NCBI GenBank assembly: GCA_029938265.1
Contig: JAOZVI010000006.1
Span: 1-50,647, forward strand
Reading direction: 5' to 3'
Length of the DNA stretch: 50,647 nucleotides
DNA from: Flavobacteriaceae bacterium
GTDB lineage: Bacteria; Bacteroidota; Bacteroidia; Flavobacteriales; Flavobacteriaceae
The notes beneath the pieces were generated by a model that did not search any database, had not been told where the DNA came from, and saw nothing but the letters and a program-made list of their open reading frames with translations. Of this stretch, positions 34,009-43,617 are shown one piece after another. The first letter of the stretch is position 1, and each line of letters opens with the position of its first letter. Both the position numbers and the translations under genes were made by a program.

Positions 34009-34029
34009 AAAGCGGCAAAAAGCCGCTTT
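34009..34029. terminator. bidirectional intrinsic terminator
   Basis: AAAGCGGC and GCCGCTTT form an 8-bp stem with a 5-base loop, with A-rich sequence on the left and TTTAATAG on the right. It lies between the convergent glpQ and GlsB-like genes and can serve both. Confidence 0.8.
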
Positions 34030-34049
34030 AATAGTATAAAAATTCAAAG

Positions 34050-34289
34050 CTATTTTTTAAATAATCCGGCTATAAGTAAAATAACCATTGCACCCGCAAC
34101 GGAAGTAATAAAAGGTCCAAAATCACCTCCTATATCTATACCAAGAACACCAAAAAGCCATCCTCCAAAGACACCACCAATGATTCCTAAAATAGCATTA
34201 ATTAAGAATCCATATCCGCCTCCTTTCATAAGAGTTCCTGCCAGCCAACCAGCTACTGCACCAATAACGATAAAAATAATAAAATTCAT
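34050..34289 (-). CDS. GlsB/YeaQ/YmgE family small membrane protein
   Basis: A 79-residue, very hydrophobic protein with three predicted helices, rich in glycine pairs (GAVAGWLAGTLMKGGGYGFL, ILGIIGGVFGGWLFGVLGI, and a final helix from about residue 58). This is the transglycosylase-associated (GlsB/YeaQ/YmgE) family, small inner-membrane proteins often raised under stress. The biochemical function is unknown. It appears to be a single-gene unit. Confidence 0.9.
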   Translation of the reverse strand: MNFIIFIVIGAVAGWLAGTLMKGGGYGFLINAILGIIGGVFGGWLFGVLGIDIGGDFGPFITSVAGAMVILLIAGLFKK

Positions 34290-34414
34290 AGTATAAAGTT
34301 TTAAGATTAAATATTCGTTAAATGTAATAAAAAAAAATTAAATATAGTTTTAGTGAAATGAACTACCCCGAAATATTCTATGATTAAAAAAACGGGGAAG
34401 GAATAATACTTTCT

Positions 34415-36202
34415 TTAGGAAGTAACCTGTATTAGCTTTCGGCGGTAAGCGGTTAACAACCTTGATTTAGAGATAAAACCGTAGTATTTATCATTTTTTA
34501 TGACCACTAAATTCCAGGATCCAGTTCTTTTAAATTTATTTAGAATTTCTTCGGCAGAATCTTTTTCATAATGAATAATATCAGTTGCAGCATGCATTAA
34601 ACTTCTAACTTGCACCGTTTCGTACAAATCTTTATTGAACATAACACTTCTTATATCATTAAGAGATAATATACCTAAGAATTCATTTTCATCATTCACT
34701 ACCGGAAAATGATTTCGTGTAGATTTTGCTACTGCATTGTTTACAATTTTTCCTAAATTCATATCAGGAGAAAGAATAACAAAGTTGGTTTCAATAACTT
34801 TGTCTAGATCTAACATCATCAATACATTTTTATCCTTATCATGTGTAATAAGCTGACCTTTTTTAGCTAATTCGGCAGCATAAATATTATGTGGAATATA
34901 TTTTTTTGTAATTAAAAAAGAAATAGAAGCAACAATCATTAAAGGAATAAAAAGTTCATACCCTCCTGTAATTTCTGCTATTAAGAATATTGCTGTTAAA
35001 GGAGCTTGAAGTACTCCTGCCATCAATCCTGCCATACCAACCATTGCAAAATTTGTTAGTGATAGTTGATGATTAAACAAGTTACTATAATTAATAATCA
35101 TTGCTACTAGATAGCCAGAAATACTTCCTGTAAACAAAGTTGGGGCAAAAACACCTCCTACTCCACCTGCTCCAAAAGTAAAAGACATGGCAACTACTTT
35201 AAATATTACTAATCCAAAAAGTAATGCAAAAATAATCCAAATATTATCTGTTACTGTATGGAAAATATTGTTTGTAATAACATCGGTTATGTTGCCTTTT
35301 AATACGTTATTTATTGTTACAAACCCTTCCCCAAATAGAGGTGGAATAAAATATACAATGGTTCCTAATAAAACACCTCCTATTAACAAACGCTTATACG
35401 GACTAGTATATCGTTTAAAAAAATTGCCAACACCAAAATAAACCTTACTAAAATAAATTGAAAACATTGCAGAAGTAACTCCCAGAAGAATATAAAAGGA
35501 TACATCCATCAATTCAAATTTATCTTGAACATTAAAATGGAGTAATACATCATCTCCAAAAAAGAAATAAGATGTTAATACAGCTGTAATAGATGCCAAT
35601 AATAAAGGAATCATTGAAGCTAAAGTTAATTCTAAACTAAATATTTCTACAGCAAAAACTATAGCAGCAATTGGTGCTTTAAATATAGAAGACATAGCTC
35701 CTGCTGCAGCTGCTCCAATCAATAAAGTCCGTGTAGTTTGATTCAAATGAAATAATCGTGCAAAACTTGAGCCCAAAGCAGCTCCGGTTGCAACCGTAGG
35801 GCCTTCTAATCCAACCGAACCTCCAAAACCAACAGTTAAAGGAGCTGTAATTAAAGATGCCCACATTTGATGACGGGGCAATATACCTTTCAATTTTGAA
35901 ATAGCAAATAATGTTGAAGGGATACCATGACCAACAGGCTTTTTTACTATAAATTTTATAACCCAAAGAACTAATAATAATCCTATAATTGGAAAAATAA
36001 AATAAAATCCATGGTGAATTTCTTTAATAAATTCTCCTTCCAGTAACTCTTGAATTAAATGTGTTAAATTCTTTATCGTTACTGCCCCAAGTCCGGCAAG
36101 TAAACCAATAATAGTACTGGCAATATTGATAAACTGTTTATTGGATATATGCTTATACCTCCATTTTAAAAATTTAGTAAATAGTATTTTCGAATTTAAC
36201 AT
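34415..36202 (-). CDS. ClC-family chloride channel/transporter with CBS domains
   Basis: A 595-residue membrane protein with the ClC core (about 20-440) and two CBS domains (about 460-585) in the cytoplasm. The ClC signatures are GHGIPST (the anion-site GSGIP segment, Ser replaced by His), GSVGLEGP with the gating Glu, and GAGGVGGVFAPTLFTG. The second proton-path glutamate of EcClC-type exchangers (IIEEM) aligns with VEIF here, so Ile replaces it. That makes strict Cl-/H+ exchange less certain. The gene starts 8 bases after the APC permease stop on the same strand, so the two are probably one operon. Confidence 0.92.
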   Translation of the reverse strand: MLNSKILFTKFLKWRYKHISNKQFINIASTIIGLLAGLGAVTIKNLTHLIQELLEGEFIKEIHHGFYFIFPIIGLLLVLWVIKFIVKKPVGHGIPSTLFAISKLKGILPRHQMWASLITAPLTVGFGGSVGLEGPTVATGAALGSSFARLFHLNQTTRTLLIGAAAAGAMSSIFKAPIAAIVFAVEIFSLELTLASMIPLLLASITAVLTSYFFFGDDVLLHFNVQDKFELMDVSFYILLGVTSAMFSIYFSKVYFGVGNFFKRYTSPYKRLLIGGVLLGTIVYFIPPLFGEGFVTINNVLKGNITDVITNNIFHTVTDNIWIIFALLFGLVIFKVVAMSFTFGAGGVGGVFAPTLFTGSISGYLVAMIINYSNLFNHQLSLTNFAMVGMAGLMAGVLQAPLTAIFLIAEITGGYELFIPLMIVASISFLITKKYIPHNIYAAELAKKGQLITHDKDKNVLMMLDLDKVIETNFVILSPDMNLGKIVNNAVAKSTRNHFPVVNDENEFLGILSLNDIRSVMFNKDLYETVQVRSLMHAATDIIHYEKDSAEEILNKFKRTGSWNLVVIKNDKYYGFISKSRLLTAYRRKLIQVTS

Positions 36203-36210
36203 TTATTATA

Positions 36211-37983
36211 TCAAATAATTAATCTAACACCTCCTAAATCTTCAATTTTATATGGAAATTTCTCTGTTGGTGAACCGATAAACATAAAATTAATTGGAAT
36301 ATTCCATTTTTCTGATAAAGTTCTGATTTTTTCAGGTGTAAATTTTCCTTCTTCTAACACAAAATTAATTTTTATTTCCGGATATGCCCTATCTAAAAAG
36401 TCAATTTCTTTTGCCAGATCTTTTGGAATTTCAGCTTCTTCCTCTTTAACATAAACAATTTTAACATTTTTTGTATGCTCATTATCACGAATATAAAGCA
36501 TTACATTATTAAGTAAATTTACTCTTTCTCCTTTGGTAAAAAATACAAACTCTTGCTTGTTAATGTCTTCAATAATTGTTAAAAATTTCTTATCAATTTT
36601 GTAAAATGATTTACGAAAAGGTTTAAATAAATAATGAAATAATTTTATACCAATCTTTAACAATACTGTTCTGTTAAGCATAATGATAATAAATATCATA
36701 AATGGTATAAAATAGTCGAGAAATACAGTTAAATTACTTGGTGCATCACCTTCGGATTTCATGATGATATTTCCTGTTAAAGCAAAAATAACTGCAATAA
36801 TTGCAATAATTACTGATATCCAAGTAGCTTTTTCAGGTCTTGGCAATTTACTTCTACGGGTTTTCAATAAAATATTACCAATACCAAATAATGCCATTAC
36901 AGACAAAAATGAAATTGTATATACGCCTGCTAATAAGCCAACATCACCTTTTGTTATCAATAATACTGAAATAGCTAAAAGTAAAAACACTAAAATTATA
37001 CGATAAGAACTACCTTTTTTATTCTTTTTTAGAAAATATTTTGGCATTATTCTATCCAAGGTCATTCGTTCTAATAAACCTGTAACACCAACAAAACTAG
37101 TTAAAACCGCGCCACTTAAAACTAAAAATGCATCAATAGCTATTAATAATGCCACCCATTTACCACCTACATATTTCCCCATTTCTATTAATAGTGTATT
37201 TTGATAAGCATCACTTTGTAGCATAGGTAATGTAAATAAAGCAAGGGCAAAAATTGCCATTAATGGGTTAATGATACTCACTATAACCCACATATTTCTT
37301 AGTGTTTTTGGGAAAACTCCTTTTTGCTGTTCTTCAACAAAATTTGCCGAACTTTCAAAACCAGAAACACCCAACATAGAAGCTGCAAACCCAAAAAATA
37401 TTGCAGTAATTATACTTCCTTCTTTTAATGGTAAATGCCAGTTTTCTAAAAATAATCCTGCTCCATTATTTAATAAATAAATAACTACAAAAACTGTTAA
37501 AATAAATAAAGAAACTAAATGAAAAAGAAAAATTCCGATAGCAACTTTTGCCGATTCTGTAATTCCGCCAATTGCTAGAATTGCAAATAAACTCAATAAA
37601 ACTATCGTTGCAATAATAATTGGCATGGAAGGAACGATAAAATGTAGATAGTGAATTGCTTCATTGGCAGAAATTACTGCGGTAGCCATATAGGATAATA
37701 TGGTTAAAGTTGCTGCAAAAGAGGCAACTGATTTACTTGTTGTGTTTAATAAAGCATTATAAGCACCTCCGTTTAAAGGTAATGCTCCAACAACTTCACC
37801 ATAAATTTTTCTAAATAAAAATAGAACCAATGAAACTATTAATAATGTGATCCATGCATATTGCCCGGCAAAAGCAATTGATAGCGCTGAAACATATAAA
37901 ACCGAGGAACTAATATCATTACCACTAATTGCGGTTGCTTCTAATTGATTTAATTTCTTATGAATTTTTGTTTTCGGTTTCAT
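36211..37983 (-). CDS. APC-superfamily amino acid permease with cytoplasmic tail
   Basis: A 590-residue transporter. Residues about 20-440 have about 12 hydrophobic helices. The first helix region (AISGNDISSSVLYVSALSIAFAGQYAW) and GEVVGALPLNGGAYNALLN match the amino acid/polyamine/organocation group. A soluble C-terminal part of about 140 residues follows (FFTKGERVNLLNNVMLYIRD...), which could be regulatory and has some nucleotide-binding (USP-like) flavour, though I cannot confirm this. Substrate is unknown. It is upstream of and probably co-transcribed with the ClC gene. Confidence 0.88.
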   Translation of the reverse strand: MKPKTKIHKKLNQLEATAISGNDISSSVLYVSALSIAFAGQYAWITLLIVSLVLFLFRKIYGEVVGALPLNGGAYNALLNTTSKSVASFAATLTILSYMATAVISANEAIHYLHFIVPSMPIIIATIVLLSLFAILAIGGITESAKVAIGIFLFHLVSLFILTVFVVIYLLNNGAGLFLENWHLPLKEGSIITAIFFGFAASMLGVSGFESSANFVEEQQKGVFPKTLRNMWVIVSIINPLMAIFALALFTLPMLQSDAYQNTLLIEMGKYVGGKWVALLIAIDAFLVLSGAVLTSFVGVTGLLERMTLDRIMPKYFLKKNKKGSSYRIILVFLLLAISVLLITKGDVGLLAGVYTISFLSVMALFGIGNILLKTRRSKLPRPEKATWISVIIAIIAVIFALTGNIIMKSEGDAPSNLTVFLDYFIPFMIFIIIMLNRTVLLKIGIKLFHYLFKPFRKSFYKIDKKFLTIIEDINKQEFVFFTKGERVNLLNNVMLYIRDNEHTKNVKIVYVKEEEAEIPKDLAKEIDFLDRAYPEIKINFVLEEGKFTPEKIRTLSEKWNIPINFMFIGSPTEKFPYKIEDLGGVRLII

Positions 37984-38064
37984 CTGTTAAAGCATAAGTT
38001 AGTCAACTCGAAATTAAATAAAAAAATGGATTTTATCCTAAAAAACTTCTTTTGATATAAATTA

Positions 38065-39813
38065 CTAGAGATCAAGTTTTAAATTCAACTCTTTCAATTG
38101 TTCATCATCAATATTAGAAGGCGCATCAATCATTACATCTCTGCCTGAATTATTCTTTGGGAATGCAATAAAATCACGAATTGTTTCTTGTCCGCCCATT
38201 ATTGCAACCAACCTATCGAGTCCGAAAGCAATTCCACCATGGGGAGGAGCACCGTATTCAAATGCATTCATTAAAAACCCAAATTGATTTTGAGCTTCTT
38301 CTTTTGTAAAACCAAGAAGATCAAACATTCTGGATTGCATTTTCTTATCAAAAATTCTGATAGAACCTCCACCGATCTCATTTCCATTCAATACCATATC
38401 ATAGGCATTTGCTCTTACTTTTCCAGGATCAGAATCTAATAAACCAATATCTTCAGGTTTTGGTGATGTAAATGGATGGTGCATAGCGTGGTAACGGTTT
38501 GTTTCTTCATCCCATTCTAAAAGAGGGAAATCAACAACCCAAAGTGGTGCAAATTCATCAGGTTTACGCAAACCTAAAGTCTCTGCCATTTCCATTCGTA
38601 AAGCACTTAATTGTGTACGTGTTTTATCGGTATTACCAGCCATGACCAGCATTAAGTCACCTGGTGCTGCTTTCATTTGTTCTGCAAAATATTTTAAAGC
38701 ATCTGCATCAAAAAACTTATTTACAGATGAACTTAGCGTTCCATCAGCATTAAATTTGATCCAAATAAGACCCGTTGCACCAATCTGTGGTCGTTTTACC
38801 CAATCTACTAATTTATCAATCTGTTTTCTTGTGTAAGTAGCACATTCTTTAACATTTATTCCTACTACTAATTCAGCATCATCAAAAACAGAAAAACCAT
38901 AAGTTCTACCTTTAGGGGTTAGGGGGCAAAATTTCATATCAAAACGGATGTCAGGTTTGTCGTTTCCATAAGTTTTCATAGCTTCATCATAAGTCATTCT
39001 TGGAAAACCTCCAATCTTTACACCCTTGATCTCTTTTAATAAATGCCGTGTTAAACCTTCAAAAGCATTTAAAATATCTTCCTGTTCTACAAAGGCCATT
39101 TCGCAATCAATTTGTGTAAATTCTGGCTGGCGATCGGCACGAAGATCTTCATCTCTAAAACATTTTACAATCTGAAAATATTTATCCACTCCACCAACCA
39201 TCAACAATTGTTTAAACGTTTGCGGTGATTGGGGTAGAGCATAAAACTGACCTTCATTCATACGTGAAGGAACCACAAAATCACGTGCCCCTTCTGGTGT
39301 TGATTTGATCAAATAAGGCGTTTCCACATCAATAAAACCTTCTTTTGAAAGGTAATTTCTAACAGCCATTGTCACTTTTGAGCGAAAAATTAGGTTTTCA
39401 CGAACTGGATTTCTTCTAATATCCAAATAGCGATATTTCATACGCAATTCATCACCACCATCAGTTTCATCTTCAATGGTAAAAGGAGGCACTTTTGATT
39501 CATTTAAAACAGTTAATTCTGAAACTAAAATTTCAATTTCTCCTGTAGGAATATTCGAATTTTTTGAAGTTCTTTCAATTACATTTCCTTTTATCTGAAT
39601 TACAAACTCTCTACCTAATGTTTTGGCTTGTTCCATTAATGCTTTAGAAGATCGTTCTTCATCAAAAATCAATTGTGTTATTCCATATCTATCTCGCAGA
39701 TCAACCCAAATCATAAATCCTTTATCACGTACTTTTTGTACCCATCCTGATAAGGTAACTTCTTGATTTACATTTTCTAATCTTAATTCTCCGTTGGTAT
39801 GACTTCTATACAT
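38065..39813 (-). CDS. aspS: aspartate-tRNA ligase
   Basis: A 582-residue bacterial-type class II synthetase that charges tRNA-Asp. It has the N-terminal OB-fold anticodon-binding domain ([30 protein letters not shown]). Class II motif 2 is visible in [19 protein letters not shown] and motif 3 in [15 protein letters not shown]. The bacterial insert domain lies between about residues 290 and 420. The start codon follows a predicted promoter and a leader with a GC-rich hairpin. It stands alone on the minus strand. Confidence 0.97.
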   Translation of the reverse strand: MYRSHTNGELRLENVNQEVTLSGWVQKVRDKGFMIWVDLRDRYGITQLIFDEERSSKALMEQAKTLGREFVIQIKGNVIERTSKNSNIPTGEIEILVSELTVLNESKVPPFTIEDETDGGDELRMKYRYLDIRRNPVRENLIFRSKVTMAVRNYLSKEGFIDVETPYLIKSTPEGARDFVVPSRMNEGQFYALPQSPQTFKQLLMVGGVDKYFQIVKCFRDEDLRADRQPEFTQIDCEMAFVEQEDILNAFEGLTRHLLKEIKGVKIGGFPRMTYDEAMKTYGNDKPDIRFDMKFCPLTPKGRTYGFSVFDDAELVVGINVKECATYTRKQIDKLVDWVKRPQIGATGLIWIKFNADGTLSSSVNKFFDADALKYFAEQMKAAPGDLMLVMAGNTDKTRTQLSALRMEMAETLGLRKPDEFAPLWVVDFPLLEWDEETNRYHAMHHPFTSPKPEDIGLLDSDPGKVRANAYDMVLNGNEIGGGSIRIFDKKMQSRMFDLLGFTKEEAQNQFGFLMNAFEYGAPPHGGIAFGLDRLVAIMGGQETIRDFIAFPKNNSGRDVMIDAPSNIDDEQLKELNLKLDL

Positions 39814-39833
39814 AATTTATTAAAAATTTCGAT

Positions 39834-39850
39834 CCTGCCACGCCGACAGG
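39834..39850. repeat. GC-rich hairpin in the aspS leader
   Basis: CCTGCC and GACAGG (minus strand CCTGTC and GGCAGG) form a 6-bp stem with one G-U pair in an otherwise AT-rich region. It lies in the predicted 5' leader of aspS, about 20 bases from the start codon. It resembles dispersed palindromes seen in Bacteroidota; a leader-regulatory role is possible but unsupported. Confidence 0.45.
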
Positions 39851-39857
39851 TGGGTTG

Positions 39858-39865
39858 CAAATTTA
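39858..39865 (-). promoter_or_regulatory. -7 box of aspS promoter
   Basis: The minus strand reads TAAATTTG, matching TAnnTTTG. Transcription would start near 39853, giving a 40-base leader that contains the GC-rich hairpin. No well-spaced -33 element is seen. Confidence 0.5.
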
Positions 39866-40051
39866 GTAAAAAGCAAGTGAGTTTTATGTTTTTTATTTTT
39901 AAATTATTTATCGTTAAAAAATACCCGATTTCCAATATTTTATCTTATAAACTCATAATATAAAAACTAAATATAATTTATCTGATGCATATATCCAGTA
40001 TGGTTGTTTTTCATCTGATAAATATTTTCATTAAGAGTGAGGATTTAATCG

Positions 40052-40059
40052 TATTTTTG
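40052..40059 (+). promoter_or_regulatory. -7 box upstream of SIMPL-domain gene
   Basis: TATTTTTG is a full match to TAnnTTTG, 25 bases before the chosen ATG at 40084. It lies inside the upstream part of the open frame, supporting the internal start over the first ATG at 39985. Confidence 0.55.
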
Positions 40060-40083
40060 AACATTCTCTATAAATCAAAACCC

Positions 40084-40773
40084 ATGAAAAAATTACTTGT
40101 CCTTGCAACGATAATAATCAGTTCAGTTGCTTTTTCACAAACAAAGAACTATCTCGATAAGCCACACTATAAAACTTTTGCTTCTGCTGATACATTAGTC
40201 ACTCCTGACAAAATTTTTATCAATATCAACATCAGCGAAAGCGATACAAAAGGAAATATTTCTATAGAACAATTAGAAAGTAAAATGTATAAGTCCTTAA
40301 AAAATATTGGCATTGACACCGATGAAAAATTGAAAGTAAATGATATGTCGAGCAACTACAAAAAATATATTCTTAAAAAGAAAGATATTTTTAAAGAAAA
40401 ATCGTTTAGCTTAGAAATTAACAACGCTAAAACATTGACTAAAGTTTTTGTAGCCCTTGAAGATATTGGAATTTCGAATACAAGTATTGCTAGAGTTGAA
40501 TATTCAAAACAGGAAGAAACGCAGTTTTTAATGAGAAAAAAAGCATTACTAAAAGCTAAAATGGAAGCGGAACTACTCACACAGAGTATTAGCCAAAAAA
40601 TTGGAAAAGCCATTTATATTTCTTCCGAAAATTATGTTCGAAATTATACAAAAGGTAATTATCAAATGGAAATGAAATCTTATAGTCCTGTAAGTGCAGC
40701 TCCTCCTTTAGATATAGAATTTAAAAAAATAAAGATCACTAGTTCTATAAATGTGATTTTTGAACTAGAGTAG
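40084..40773 (+). CDS. exported SIMPL (DUF541) domain protein
   Basis: A 229-residue protein with a signal peptide (KKLLVLATIIISSVAFSQ). The rest fits the SIMPL/DUF541 group: an early strand (FASADTLVTPDKIFININISESD), a central domain with paired helices, and the typical late segment ALLKAKMEAELLTQSISQKIGKAIYISSEN. SIMPL proteins occur in the periplasm or outer membrane of many bacteria, and their function is poorly known. I start at 40084 because the signal peptide begins there and a promoter box precedes it. It is followed 75 bases later by the acyl-CoA ligase gene. Confidence 0.82.
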   Translation: MKKLLVLATIIISSVAFSQTKNYLDKPHYKTFASADTLVTPDKIFININISESDTKGNISIEQLESKMYKSLKNIGIDTDEKLKVNDMSSNYKKYILKKKDIFKEKSFSLEINNAKTLTKVFVALEDIGISNTSIARVEYSKQEETQFLMRKKALLKAKMEAELLTQSISQKIGKAIYISSENYVRNYTKGNYQMEMKSYSPVSAAPPLDIEFKKIKITSSINVIFELE

Positions 40774-40848
40774 GCGTATTTTGATATAATAAGCTTTTAT
40801 CTAACAATTAAATTTAATATCAAAACTATACTTTAAAATAATTTGAAA

Positions 40849-42645
40849 ATGGAATACAATCATCTTGGAATAAATATTAGAAAAAAGGTCAAATTATACC
40901 AACAAAAAAATGCCATTCATTATAAAAGTGATAAAACACATTCATGGGTTGGAATTTCATGGACAGATTTTGGAGATCAAATTGAAAATGTTTCTAAAGC
41001 ACTTTTACATTTTGGCATTAAAACCCAACAAAATATTGCAATTTTTGCCCAAAATTTACCAGAATGGATCATTGCTGATCTTGGAATAATGAGCATTAGA
41101 GCAGTTACTGTTCCAATTTACGCAACAAGCTCAGCAAAAGAGGTTGAATATATTGTAAATGATGCTGAAATTAGTGTATTATTTGCCGGAGAACAAGAGC
41201 AATATGATGAAGCCGTTATACTTTTAGAAAACAACAAACACTTAAAATTAATCGTTGCCTTACGAGATGATATTAAACTAAAAAAATCAACAGATTCTAT
41301 CTTTTTTAATGACTTTTTATCTGTTAAACAGGATAAAAAAATTAATACCGAACTTCAAAAAAGATATTATGAAAGTGATTTAGCTGATCTGGCCTGTATT
41401 ATATATACATCCGGAACAACTGGTGAGCCCAAAGGAGTAATGCTTGATCATGCCAATTTTTCTGATACAATCAAAGCTCATGATATTGAATTAGATTATA
41501 CCGATAAAGAATCTTCACTGAGTTTTTTACCGCTTACCCATGTTTTTGAGCACAATTGGGCATTGGCCTGCTTGCATAACGGTATTGAAGTCTATTTTAA
41601 TGAAAATCCTAAATTTATTGCAAACTCTTTAAAAGAAGTGAAGCCAAATTATATGTGCTCTGTCCCGAGGTTCTTTGAAAAAGTTTATTCGGCAATTCAG
41701 GAAAATAAAAACTCCTCTTCAGTAACGAAAATTGAATTAATGAATTGGGCTTTATCTGTTGGGGAAAACTATCACAACCAGCACATAAGATTAGAAAAAA
41801 AAGTCCCTTTTGGTTTAAAATTCAAATATAAAATTGCCGATAAATTAGTACTTAGTAAAATGAGGGCTATTTTTGGCGGAAGTATTAAAATGATGCCTTG
41901 TGGTGGCGCTCCTATTGACGCCAGAATTGTTCAGTTTTTTCATAGTGTAGGTCTTAATATAAAAATTGGCTACGGTTTAACCGAAACTATGGCTACAGTT
42001 TCTCTTTTTGGAAAAACTAAATTTGTATTTAACTCTGTTGGAAAAACAATTATCGGAACAGAAATAAAAATTGGCGATAATAATGAGGTTTTAGTGAAAG
42101 GCCCCGGTGTGATGAAAGGCTATTATCAAAAACCTGAACAGACAGAAAGTACATTTATTGATGGATGGCTTAAAACCGGTGATGCCGGAAAAATTGATGA
42201 ATTGGGCAACTTGTATATTACAGACAGAATTAAAGATTTGATGAAAACGTCCGGAGGTAAATATATAGCACCTCAAAAATTTGAAACTGCTTTTGTAAAT
42301 GATACTTATATTGAACAAATTGCTATTATTGGCGATCAAAAAAAGTTTGTTTCTGCTCTAACAGTTCCCAATTTTGATGCATTGAAAAAATATGCAAAAC
42401 AAAATAAGATTAGCTTTGATAGTATTGAGGAATTAATTACAAACAATCAAATTATTGAAATGTTTAAACAGCGTTTTGAAGACCTTCAGAGAAACTTTTC
42501 TAAATTCGAAAAAATAAAAAAATTCACACTTCTACCGGAAGAATTTACAATTGCTGCCGGAGAACTTACAGCAACTTTAAAACTAAAACGAAAAGTAATA
42601 TCTAAAAAATATAAGGAAATTATTGACAAAATGTATGGAGATTAA
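40849..42645 (+). CDS. long-chain fatty acid-CoA ligase (AMP-forming)
   Basis: A 598-residue adenylate-forming enzyme that activates fatty acids to acyl-CoA for degradation or lipid synthesis. Motifs in order are YTSGTTGEPKGVM (P-loop), GYGLTETMA, DGWLKTGDAG, and KTSGGKYIAPQ with the C-terminal catalytic Lys region. Length and the linker SLSFLPLTHVFEH place it in the long-chain FadD15/FAA-type group found in many bacteria. The frame opens at a TTG, and I use the ATG two codons later (40849). It is followed 37 bases later by rsmI. Confidence 0.93.
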   Translation: MEYNHLGINIRKKVKLYQQKNAIHYKSDKTHSWVGISWTDFGDQIENVSKALLHFGIKTQQNIAIFAQNLPEWIIADLGIMSIRAVTVPIYATSSAKEVEYIVNDAEISVLFAGEQEQYDEAVILLENNKHLKLIVALRDDIKLKKSTDSIFFNDFLSVKQDKKINTELQKRYYESDLADLACIIYTSGTTGEPKGVMLDHANFSDTIKAHDIELDYTDKESSLSFLPLTHVFEHNWALACLHNGIEVYFNENPKFIANSLKEVKPNYMCSVPRFFEKVYSAIQENKNSSSVTKIELMNWALSVGENYHNQHIRLEKKVPFGLKFKYKIADKLVLSKMRAIFGGSIKMMPCGGAPIDARIVQFFHSVGLNIKIGYGLTETMATVSLFGKTKFVFNSVGKTIIGTEIKIGDNNEVLVKGPGVMKGYYQKPEQTESTFIDGWLKTGDAGKIDELGNLYITDRIKDLMKTSGGKYIAPQKFETAFVNDTYIEQIAIIGDQKKFVSALTVPNFDALKKYAKQNKISFDSIEELITNNQIIEMFKQRFEDLQRNFSKFEKIKKFTLLPEEFTIAAGELTATLKLKRKVISKKYKEIIDKMYGD

Positions 42646-42682
42646 AAATTTTATATAAGAAATGAAATAATAAAACCTGGAT

Positions 42683-43354
42683 ATGAAACTATACCTTGTC
42701 CCAACCCCTATTGGTAACCTTGATGATATGACTTTTAGAGCTGTAAAGGTTTTAAAAGAAGTGGATGTTATTTTAGCCGAAGATACCCGTACTTCAGGTA
42801 AACTGCTAAAACATTTTGAAATATCTACACCCATGCGTAGTTTTCATATGCACAATGAGCATAAAATGTTGGATAGAATTATTGAAAGATTAAAAAGTGG
42901 AGAAACTATGGCATTGATTTCTGATGCGGGAACACCTGCGATTTCAGACCCCGGATTTTTAATTACACGTGCCTGTATTGAAAATGATATAGAGGTAGAT
43001 TGTTTACCTGGTGCTACCGCTTTTGTTCCAGCTTTGGTAAATTCGGGTTTGCCCAACGATAGATTTGTTTTTGAAGGGTTTTTACCTGTAAAAAAAGGGA
43101 GACAAACCCGATTAAAATTTTTAGCAGAAGAAACACGAACCATGATCTTTTATGAATCTCCGCATAAATTACTCAAAACTTTAGGTCATTTTGCAGAGTA
43201 TTTTGGTGATGACAGGCCTATTTCTGTTTCTAGAGAAATTTCAAAATTATATGAAGAAACCATCCACGGAAGTGTATTAGATGTAATTAAACATTTTGAA
43301 AATAAAGCTCCAAAAGGGGAATTTGTAATAGTGGTTGGTGGAAATCCATTATGA
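42683..43354 (+). CDS. rsmI: 16S rRNA (cytidine1402-2'-O)-methyltransferase
   Basis: A 223-residue SAM-dependent enzyme that methylates C1402 in the ribosomal P-site. It begins KLYLVPTPIGNLDDMTFRAVKVLKEVDVILAEDTRTSGKLLKHF, the family signature, and has SDAGTPAISDPGF and LPGATAFVPALVNSG. It is shorter than the E. coli protein because the C-terminal extension is missing, as in many Bacteroidota copies. It is 37 bases behind the acyl-CoA ligase gene and followed by a repeat-rich intergenic region. Confidence 0.95.
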   Translation: MKLYLVPTPIGNLDDMTFRAVKVLKEVDVILAEDTRTSGKLLKHFEISTPMRSFHMHNEHKMLDRIIERLKSGETMALISDAGTPAISDPGFLITRACIENDIEVDCLPGATAFVPALVNSGLPNDRFVFEGFLPVKKGRQTRLKFLAEETRTMIFYESPHKLLKTLGHFAEYFGDDRPISVSREISKLYEETIHGSVLDVIKHFENKAPKGEFVIVVGGNPL

Positions 43355-43414
43355 TTTTTATAACAAAATAAATTATTATTTATTGGTTATATAATTTTCA
43401 ATTTTGGGATAAAA

Positions 43415-43528
43415 GGTATTAAACCTCAGGGCAAGCCCTGAACCCACTAATAGGAATCGACCCAAGGGTCGAGGTATTAAACCAGATCCCGCTTGATACT
43501 GAAACAAGTTCAGCACAGGTAGCGGGAT
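43415..43528. repeat. cluster of GC-rich palindromes with direct repeats
   Basis: The intergenic stretch holds three stem-loops: CAGGGCaaGCCCTG (43427-43440), TCGACCCaaGGGTCGA (43457-43472), and ATCCCGCT/AGCGGGAT (43486-43493 with 43521-43528) enclosing an inner CTGAA/TTCAG hairpin. The 11-base direct repeat GGTATTAAACC occurs at 43415-43425 and 43473-43483. No coding frame is present. The GC content is well above that of neighbouring DNA. It looks like a composite of REP-type dispersed repeats. Confidence 0.7.
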
Positions 43529-43540
43529 TAGTTCGACTAA

Positions 43541-43566
43541 CTAAAAAATTGAAATTAATTTTTTAG
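43541..43566. terminator. perfect 10-bp A/T palindrome, possible terminator
   Basis: CTAAAAAATT (43541-43550) pairs with AATTTTTTAG (43557-43566) around a 6-base loop. It lies between rsmI and the epimerase gene, 22 bases before the epimerase promoter. Its low GC content makes it a weak terminator at best. Confidence 0.4.
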
Positions 43567-43587
43567 AGTCTCACGAATAAAATTTTA

Positions 43588-43595
43588 TACATTTG
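43588..43595 (+). promoter_or_regulatory. -7 box of epimerase-OsmC promoter
   Basis: TACATTTG is a full TAnnTTTG match. The predicted start near 43600 leaves about 18 bases before the ATG at 43618. No clear -33 TTTG is present. Confidence 0.5.
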
Positions 43596-43617
43596 CTTTT
43601 TAAAAATCGGCACAATC

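Noticed and set aside
43415-43528. Possible CRISPR array, given repeated short sequence and palindromes
   Set aside because: There are only two direct repeats of 11 bases, no regular spacers and no cas genes.
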